Assembly (NCBI RefSeq): GCF_041146395.1
Contig: NC_090997.1
Location: forward strand, 31,165,501 to 31,229,500
Reading direction: 5' to 3'
DNA length: 64,000 nucleotides
From: Eulemur rufifrons
Lineage: Eukaryota; Chordata; Mammalia; Primates; Lemuridae
The position numbers were made by a program, and so were the translations under genes. Numbering within the stretch: the stretch's first letter is position 1; each line of letters opens with the position of its first letter. Positions 57,135 through 64,000 of this stretch are shown piece by piece. The notes under the pieces were generated by a model. That model had not been told where the DNA came from. It made no database searches and worked only from the letters and a program-made list of their open reading frames with translations.

Positions 57135-60112
57135 GAAAGGAAATGCAAAAAAAGAAAGAGAGAGAGAGGGAGAGAGTATCACGGGAGTTACAAAGCATCT
57201 AGTCTTTGGTGAATACAGTGTGCAAAAAACAGAAAAATTGGAGTAAGTGTAGAGAACAAGCCATGGCAGATGTTGAAAGGAGAAGAAAAGCAGACAGGTG
57301 ATGGAGATGCAGAGGAGACACTGACAGGGATATTCAACTACATGTTGCTATTATAGGCTGATTTCCTGGGGTTTGTCCAGCTGTGTGTCAGTTGTTGCTA
57401 TGAACAATCAATAAAGTTTCTTAATTTCTTTCCAAATTCAGGTTTTTCACCTATGCATCTAGAGAAAATTGGTCCTCTAGAAGATGGTATAAAATCATTG
57501 GGGAAACATATTTATGATGCCATAGAAATGTTGTGAGTACCTAGGGAAACTAATGCTGTTTTTCAATAGGCTTGGCATCATTTTCATATTTTGCCAAAGT
57601 GCTGATTAAGAACAAGATTTTTATGCTGATTAGTTTATTTAACCTCAACTCTTAACTCATTATAAAAAACAAACACTTTATTCCCAGTGACCCAAAGGAA
57701 CAATTGTTCTGATTACTTATGTGTAAGAAAAGAATCTGTTGGACAAGAAAATACATGACAGAGAAGAAAAAGAAGGATGGGGACATTTGTTCATGAACAT
57801 AATTGTTTTCTGGGAGTGTAGGAAGTGGGACAGCAAGTAGGACTAATAACTTTACTACCTGAAGGACTGAAGATCTCTTGAGGTCTACACTTACTTAAAG
57901 AGTCTGTGATTCTGATGAAGGATTCATCTCCCAAATTGTATAAACACTGTGATTAGTCATATTGGCAAAATATATTAGGGAAATGTATGTCAGTGAAGAG
58001 ACCATGTGATTCTGTATTCCCATGGCAGAAGTTTCTGGAACATATTATATATGGAAATCCATGGAATGCCACGTCATTGCCAGCCTTGGTTTATACGTGC
58101 TATAAAAGCATTCCATGAGGGAAGATGTTCGCAATACATGCCTCATTGTAATATCTGGCAAGGCCTTTGAATTTCAGAGCATATTTTTTTAGCAAATTTT
58201 TGTTTTTAATGAAAGTGAAATCATGCATGCTTCCAAACTTTCTTGAAAGAGAAGAAAGTTGTCATTTTTTGACCATCGGCATACACCATCATATTGTAGG
58301 AAACAGTGTGGAGTCCATTGCTGTTTTGGTGACATATCCTGGTTACTTAATCTGATAGAAGATGTCATTTGAAGTCCTTTCTTTCTCCAGGGGGGAGTAA
58401 GAGGATAACGAAATATAAGATAAGATTGACTTGGCCCTGTATAAATGCCCACTCACAGCAACTATTTGCTTCTTGTTCTGAGGACAAAGAAATTTCCTGC
58501 TCTCACTAGGGTAACAAAAGCAATTAAGGACTAATTTTTTAACAATTATATTATCAGCTAGCACAGTCATTTACTAACCTAATCAGAAAACCTGAAAGGG
58601 CAATTTGGGATGTCAGTGAGGAAGAATTTGAGGAGAAAGAAAGCCATATGTCACTAAGATTGGTTGGTAACGAGGTGCACAAACTCTCTTGAGGTGTGGT
58701 CATTTATGTGCCGTTACCTGTAAAAGGCTTTTTCTCTCTTTCAGTCCAAGCTGAATCAGGCTTCTCAGATCACTTTTTCTATTGTAAAGTGATAGTGTTC
58801 AGTAAAAATCATTTACTTACTTATTTATTGCAAAAATCAGCTCCTGGTGAGTTGAGCGTTGCTTTCTCCTCCTCTGTAGAACTACTGGGCTTAGCAAGGA
58901 CATGGTAGCAATCTTCAAACCTTGCCTGATTCTGAGCCTCACGTTGTCTACATATCAACTTTGGGAATATTCTAGAAAAGCTTCTTCAGGGCGGTGACTA
59001 ACACTAGGCCCCCGTCACACAACTGAATATTTGCAAATTTTGCAACAATCATATCTGTTGTGTTGACCTCAGAGATCAATCTATTATTTCTAAAAGAAAC
59101 ACAAGGATCTCTTGTTCCTTAGAAAAAGAACACTGGACAAAAAGACAAATTCACCAATGTTGATTTGAAAATACACCTGTAGGTAGCTTTATTGGACCTT
59201 GAACTACTAAAGTAATGCAGAGAATTCCCTTCAGTTACTTAATGCCCCACAATGAAACTGGAAACCTTTAAAAATGTTATCTCACACATGAAAAAAATTA
59301 TTAAAATAGCTTCAACATTTCTCCTTTCATGTAAAAAAAAAAAAAAAAAAAAAAACCCAGACACCACTTTATCTGTAGTCTAGAACATTTTGGAACACTT
59401 TGAAAGATTTTCAGATAATAGAATTTTTTTATCATAAATTATGTTTACTTCAAAGCCAGGTATTTGAATGATTTAAATTATTAAAATAGAGTAGGGCGCT
59501 CTGCCTCTAATATCAGTGTCAGCAGTGCCATTGTCACAAGGCAATTTTATTCACCAGCCAAGCATTAAGGAAGATGAGCTCATCTCAAAGCTTGATCTTT
59601 ATTTGTCAAGTTGCTTTTCATCAAATGATTGAAATTAGGGCTTCATAGAGATTGTTTCACCACAGTTTCTGATCAGTGTAGACCCAAATTTAATTCTCCA
59701 GTTTTTGAAGGCAATAAATATTTTCATTATAAGCTTAAAAAGCTAGCTGTGCAACTTAGTCTAGAACAAAAATTTTCCATAGCACATGCCCCACCTCCCT
59801 TATCATCACCCAAGTATTTGAAAAATTAAAAAAAGAAAGAAAACATGATGACAAGAAAATTGCTTCTGAATTATCATGTACTACAGAAGGAAGGATATTT
59901 AAGAAAACTGTTGAAGGATAATTAAAGTTACAAAAAAAAGTTTCTGGCAAACTGATTAAAATTTCTGTTCTGCTTCAGCTGTGGAGCGGACACACGCTTG
60001 TGTTCTGGGTGTTTAATCCACGTGAAGCTCAACCTAACAGAACACCTGGAGATGATATTTGCTGCCAGGAGTGAAGTAGACTTGTATTAGGATCTGCTTA
60101 ATACACAAACCA
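57135..60112. other. Intergenic DNA without recognised genes
   Basis: Holds a GA-rich run (57151-57176) and an A23 run (59333-59355). No coding or structural feature is seen otherwise. Confidence 0.4.
59333..59355 (+). repeat. Poly-A run (A23)
   Basis: Twenty-three consecutive A. The sequence before it was not recognised as a retroelement, so it may be a tail of an unidentified retrocopy or simple DNA. Confidence 0.8.
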
Positions 60113-60400
<288 letters not shown>

Positions 60401-60579
60401 GTATTTTCAGTTTTTTTTAATAGTCAAAAAGTTCCTCTTATGCCTAAAGGGGCTTGAAGTACCCCACCCTTTGTGCATCATCAAAAGAGAGCCAACGTGC
60501 TGTGCAGAGCCTTCAGGAGATAGAGGGAGGATGCTGCCAGCCCGTGGAGTGGAAAAGGTCCTCCCCAGTTGTCCTGTTG

Positions 60580-62000
60580 CACGGTGGCTCTCACACTTTA
60601 CTTGGGATCAGGACCTCTTGACACTCTTAAAAATTGACTGTACCAAATATCTCATCATTATTAAAATATTTAAAATATGCCTATTGGAAATTTAAAATGA
60701 TCATTTAAAAATTTATTTGTTTAAGAATAGCAATAATAAACCCAATACATGTGAACATATTTTAAGAAAATCACTTTTTTTACAAAATGAAACAAAATTT
60801 AGTGAGAAGCATAGCATTGCTGTTACATTTCTTGCAAGAGCCTTGAATGCCTGGCTGACTTGAAGACAGCTGGGTTCTCTCATCTGTTCCTGTATTCAGT
60901 GTGTTCAATTCAAGCTATGTGAAGCCTATGAAGAAAATCTGGCTTCATACAAATATGCAGTAGTAAAAATGAGGAGTCTTTTACTAATCTTTTTAGATGA
61001 GTTTGGATATCCTTCTTTGATAGTTCACCAAAAATCAGCAGCAAGAGTTTTTTGAAAGTAAGTTGCAATGAAGAATCTGAAACTGCATTAATAAACTTTT
61101 TATACTCTGAGTGCTCTGTCTTGTACTTTGAATGCAACTTGCACCCTGCACGATTTTGCAATATTGTGCATTGATTACTTAGAAAATAGTGGTTGAGTTA
61201 TGGGGGTCTTCCAAATGTTAAAACATTTCACTTATGCAATATCAAAAAAATCACATTCATTCCTATCACCACTAATCTCATCAGAAAAGGCTTTAAGTAC
61301 TGGAAAGCTATCCAGCTCATGGCAGCAGGCACAAGTTTTCCAGAATTCTAATTTTTTACTTGAAAGCTCGCATTTTATCATTGGCAAAAAATACTGTCTG
61401 TTGGTTTTCTTGAAGTGGAAGGTTCACTCACTTTGTTCAGTCTCAAGAAAATGTCTCCCAACTGCTTACTTGCAATTCGTTCTCTCCAGTAAAAATTTTG
61501 CTTCCTGAAGCAAGTAGCTAGTTCAGCCTGCAACTCAATTGCAAAGTAGTTTTTCCTGAGACAACCATAGTACTTCAGTAGGCAGAAGAAGTGCTTTATG
61601 TGTACTTCTTGTTTCATCATACACAATCATAAAAGGACATATAACTAAGAATCGAGATTTAGTACAATTAATCATTTTTACTGATTCACTCATGCCATTC
61701 GTGTGTGAAACTGGCTTTGTACTGTGTTTTCCTTTTGTTTGTTTTTCTTTTGTTTCCCTACTGAGAGTGCCTTGAAGTAAATAGCACAATGACTTTTAGT
61801 GAAGTTTGGTGCCACTGCTCTTATTTGCACTAAAAAGCACCAGAAGTTTTATTACTGCTGCATTTATTCCCTTGGCAGCACAGTGAAAAAGGCAAATCAT
61901 GTCTTGGCATTATTGGGAAAGCGGTTTTAGCTTTGTGGAGCCTCTGCAAGAATCTTGGGGACCCCTGGGGTCCTGGCACCCCACATTGAGAACTACTGGG
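60580..62000 (-). mobile_element. Decayed hAT (Charlie-type) DNA transposon with transposase remnant
   Basis: The ends resemble hAT-Charlie inverted repeats: CGGTGGCTCTCACACTTTA at the left and, read inward from the right, CCAGTAGTTCTCAATGTGG. Minus-strand frames give transposase pieces: DETRSTHKALLLPTEVLWLS (61720-61660 region), then ELQAELATCFRKQNFYWRER and LGDIFLRLNKVSEP (61500-61400), and a C-terminal dimerisation-like stretch IKEGYPNSSKKISKRLLIF near 61030-60970. The pieces are in different frames with stops, so it is a fossil. Confidence 0.75.
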
Positions 62001-62199
62001 AAATCAAATGATAGAGAGAGAGTATACTACACAGATCAACTGTGAAGAGCATTTACATGGTTATAATAACGGAGCCATTGCTGTTGATCCAAATAAAAGT
62101 ACATATAACTCTATCGGGAAAGGGGCAGGAATAAAATATGTGTCGATGGTGAATATAAGGAGGTGAGAGTTAAACTCTGTCATCTAAAATAGGAAGTAA

Positions 62200-62545
62200 G
62201 GCCAGGCGCGGTGGCTCACGCCTGTAATCCTAGCACTCTGGGAGGCCGAGGCGGGTGGATCGCTCGAGGTCAGGAGTTTGAGACCAGCCTGAGCAAGAGC
62301 GAGACCCCGTCTCTACTAAAAATAGAAAGAAATTATCTGGCCAACTAAAACATATATAGAAAAAATATTAGCCGGGCATGGTGGCGCATGCCTGTAGTCC
62401 CAGCTACTCGGGAGGCTGACGCAGTAGGATCGCTTAAGCCCAGGAGCTTGAGGTTGCTGTGAGCTAGGCTGACGCCACGGCACTCACTCTAGCCCAGGCA
62501 ACAAAGCAAGGCTCTGTCTCAAAAAATAAAAATAAATAAAAAATT
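62200..62545 (+). mobile_element. Alu SINE, strepsirrhine type, sense
   Basis: A full-length dimer starting GGCCAGGCGCGGTGGCTCACG with AGCACTCTGGGAGG and GAGCAAGAGCGAGACCCCG. Its A-rich tail is broken by T. Flanks AAAATAGGAAGTAA (62186-62199) and AAAATGGGAAGTAA (62546-62559) are a 14-base duplication with one mismatch. Confidence 0.97.
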
Positions 62546-62664
62546 AAAATGGGAAGTAAAGAAATAAATCACCTAAAACCTGAAAATCAAAAATAACAGA
62601 ATTATTAATTCACAGTATGTGGTAAAGAACAATAGAAAATGCTACAATTGTTGTCCCGACTTGC

Positions 62665-63155
62665 AAAGTGCTACGTGATTTACTCCTCCCTTACCTATAT
62701 GTTCTCGTCTCTTACTCTAACTGTTGCTGGCTCTGCTCCAGCTACACTGGCTTTCTAGGCTTCTTTACACACCAGGCACTGCTGCCTGCTCAATTCTGTG
62801 CTGTCAGGTCTGCCTGCACCACAGTCTGCCTACGTATGTGCACAGTTAATCCCCCATTGCCCCAGGTCTTCCTCAGTGAGGCTCATGTGAGCACCCCATC
62901 TGCACCTCTTTCCTGCGCTCACAGTTCCCCTCCTCTCGCTCTGTTTGCCCCCATAGTTCCTACCATAATTGTACATACTATATAATTTACTTGTTTATTA
63001 CATTTTTTCTCTTATATCTGTGCCTCCTCACGCTGGTAGAACATAAATCCATGTAGGCAGAGATTTTTACCTATTTTATTCACTCATATATCGTAAGCCC
63101 TCAGAGCAGTGTGTAGCACATAGAAGATGCTCAATAAATACTTGTTGAATATATG
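62665..63155 (+). repeat. L2 LINE 3' region, sense
   Basis: TTTACACACCAGGCACTGCT, CAGGTCTTCCTCAGTGAGGC, TCCATGTAGGCAGAGATTTT and the end AGAAGATGCTCAATAAATAC followed by TTGTTGAAT give a nearly complete L2 3' end. Confidence 0.75.
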
Positions 63156-63544
63156 TTTGAATAAGGAGCAGAATATAGTGAGGTGTAACAGGTAAGAGTC
63201 TGCTATTTCTCATAAGAAGCCTTGTGGAATCACTTAACTTTTCAAATTGTGCATTTATAACTTTAATAAAAAATAACAGACACATTTATAGGAAAAATAT
63301 AGAATAACATAGTGTCAGAAGTAGACTAACACAGTGTCAGAATTAGTGGAAAATATAAATTTTGGAGTTGTGAGAAAATGAACGAGAGGAAGGAGGACAG
63401 TACAGGAGCTGAGGGAAGAACCGGGAGGAGAGCAAGAAAGGCAGCGAGAACAAGGCAGGAGGTCATGGCAGGAGGAAGCCCGAGTGGAAGCCCAATGGGA
63501 GAATAGAACAAAGTCTACAGCACAGCCACTGGCTCTTCCGGCCA

Positions 63545-63960
63545 CTTTTTAAAAGGACTTTATTAAGGTATAATTGATGTACAAAAAGTCTACACATATA
63601 TTAATATAACATATACAATTTGATGAGTTTGGACATAGACATACACCCACGAAAACATCAACACAATCAAGCTAGTAGACATATCCATCACCTTCAAAAA
63701 TTTACTTGTGCCTCTTTTTTTTTTTTTCCTGGTTTGTTCTGTTGCTTTTGTTGTAAGACCACTTAACATGGATGTATCCTCTTAACATTTTAAGTGCACA
63801 ATGCAGAATTGTTAACTATATGCACCATAGTGCACAGCAGATATCTCTAACTTATTTATTCATCTTGCATAACTGAAATTTTACACCCATTGGTGACTTT
63901 GTAGGACGGTCTTTCCCCTGAGTGGAGGCATACTCACGCAGGGCATACGGCTTGGCAAGC
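63545..63960 (+). repeat. Ancient L1 3' UTR fragment (L1M-type), sense
   Basis: ACTTTATTAAGGTATAATTG, CAATTTGATGAGTTTGGACA, CATACACCCACGAAAACATC and CAATCAAGCTAGTAGACATA with TCCATCACC match the known 3' UTR of old L1M subfamilies. The right end is not defined. Confidence 0.65.
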
Positions 63961-64000
63961 AGAGAATGTACTTGCATTCAGCTGCTTTCTATGCGTTCAG

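Overview
This window is mammalian nuclear DNA from a strepsirrhine primate (lemur or loris type). The evidence is the dimeric Alu elements: they carry strepsirrhine-type diagnostic changes (AGCACTCTGGGAGG in the left arm, GAGCAAGAGCGAGAC in the linker region, and an AAATTATATGGACA...ATATATAGAAAA insertion). Several also have clear target-site duplications, and the L1 3' ends are of a lemur-like type. Overall the DNA is AT-rich, intron-dominated and full of repeats.

The only gene I can support is the 3' end of ADGRB3 (BAI3), a brain adhesion G-protein-coupled receptor, on the + strand. Six coding exons (11809-11904, 13385-13424, 17249-17892, 28735-28770, 40078-40182, 45901-46089) join in one open frame of 369 codons plus stop. 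They encode nearly the whole cytoplasmic tail, from just after the seventh transmembrane helix to the C-terminal QTEV PDZ ligand. The tail includes the basic helix that corresponds to the ELMO-binding site of BAI1. The transmembrane and extracellular exons lie upstream of the window. The 3' UTR follows to about 46715, ending at a poly(A) signal that overlaps a Pumilio-type motif.

Layout: 1-11808 is part of the upstream intron. It holds a decayed mariner transposase at the left edge, then an L1 whose 5' portion is inverted (twin priming). 11809-46089 holds the six exons and five introns, with Alu, L1, L2, L3/CR1, MIR and LTR-type repeats. 46090-64000 is 3' UTR and downstream intergenic DNA with L2/MIR fragments, two LTR-like blocks, three Alus, a decayed hAT transposon and L1 tails. 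I found no other protein-coding gene, tRNA, rRNA, CRISPR array or prokaryotic feature.

I see no undescribed biological system here. The points most worth a second look are the in-frame cassette-type tail exons of ADGRB3, the Pumilio motif fused to the poly(A) signal, the mariner fragment, and several nested or rearranged transposons whose order of insertion can be read directly. Repeat family names come from recognised consensus-like stretches, not from a database search.
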